DNA of 5,314 nucleotides from Desulfobacterales bacterium (GTDB lineage Bacteria; Desulfobacterota; Desulfobacteria; Desulfobacterales; BuS5), in the NCBI GenBank assembly GCA_020056865.1, contig JAGVGX010000228.1, positions 1-5,314 of the forward strand. Reading direction: 5' to 3'. Below are positions 5,276 to 5,314 of this stretch, piece after piece (within the stretch, counting starts at the first letter, position 1; each line of letters starts with the position of its first letter). The position numbers and the translations under genes were made by a program. The notes beneath the pieces are model-generated. The model was not told the DNA's origin. It made no database searches and saw only the letters and a list, made by a program, of their open reading frames with translations.

Positions 5276-5314
5276 ATGACGGAAGCGTTGATAATAATGG
5301 GAGGCATGGGGTTG
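5276..5314 (+). CDS. Start of a gene cut by the window end; possibly RnfB-like
   Basis: AGGAG (5264-5268) lies seven bases before the ATG, and 13 codons are visible: MTEALIIMGGMGL. A hydrophobic, glycine-rich N-terminus of this kind is seen in RnfB-type subunits, where a membrane anchor precedes iron-sulfur domains of the sodium- or proton-pumping ferredoxin:NAD oxidoreductase. Thirteen residues cannot prove this, and any protein with an N-terminal membrane helix would fit. The gene start itself is well supported. Confidence 0.55.
   Translation, partial: MTEALIIMGGMGL

Noticed and set aside
1..5314. CRISPR array, tRNA or rRNA genes, toxin-antitoxin pair or defence system
   Set aside because: No regularly spaced repeats, no cloverleaf or rRNA-like segments, and no gene pair of that type were seen on either strand.

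Overview
The window looks like a chromosomal piece of an anaerobic Desulfobacterota-type (sulfate-reducer-like) bacterium. This is an inference from gene content: a glycyl radical enzyme of the fumarate-adding benzylsuccinate/alkylsuccinate synthase clade, a PduO-type cobalamin adenosyltransferase, a methylthioadenosine phosphorylase, and the first codons of what may be an Rnf-type electron-transport subunit. The DNA is moderately AT-rich, and the gaps between genes are more so. No taxonomic marker is present.

Layout. Positions 1-1491 hold the C-terminal 496 residues of the glycyl radical enzyme; its start lies before the window. A strong hairpin plus T-run (about 1506-1558) ends that transcript. 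The next 400 bases hold a decayed minus-strand insertion-sequence remnant, with a frameshifted transposase N-terminus at about 1559-1679 and a possible element end near 1788. Two intact plus-strand genes follow: a YfcE/MJ0936-type metallophosphoesterase (1910-2395) and a corrinoid adenosyltransferase (2496-3020).

From 3021 to about 4416 no intact gene remains. A minus-strand oprB-type porin (3039-3546) is reduced to fragments by stops, a frameshift and internal deletions. A plus-strand amtB ammonium transporter (3930-4155) keeps only its first 56 codons and its last 20 or so, joined out of frame at a short GAGG-like junction. Upstream of amtB a textbook sigma-54 promoter survives (3833-3850), preceded by a perfect 11-bp inverted repeat. 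An intact mtnP-type methylthioadenosine phosphorylase (4417-5193) follows, and a new gene starts at 5276 and runs off the window.

Functional reading (inference). In fumarate-addition pathways the succinate adduct made by the glycyl radical enzyme is processed further. In the alkane version this includes a mutase step thought to need adenosylcobalamin, the cofactor the adenosyltransferase completes. The link is suggestive only, because the genes are separated by a terminator and an IS remnant. I see no previously undescribed multi-gene system. The most unusual parts are the internally deleted amtB still sitting behind an intact sigma-54 promoter, and the cluster of deletion-type pseudogenes beside functional metabolic genes.
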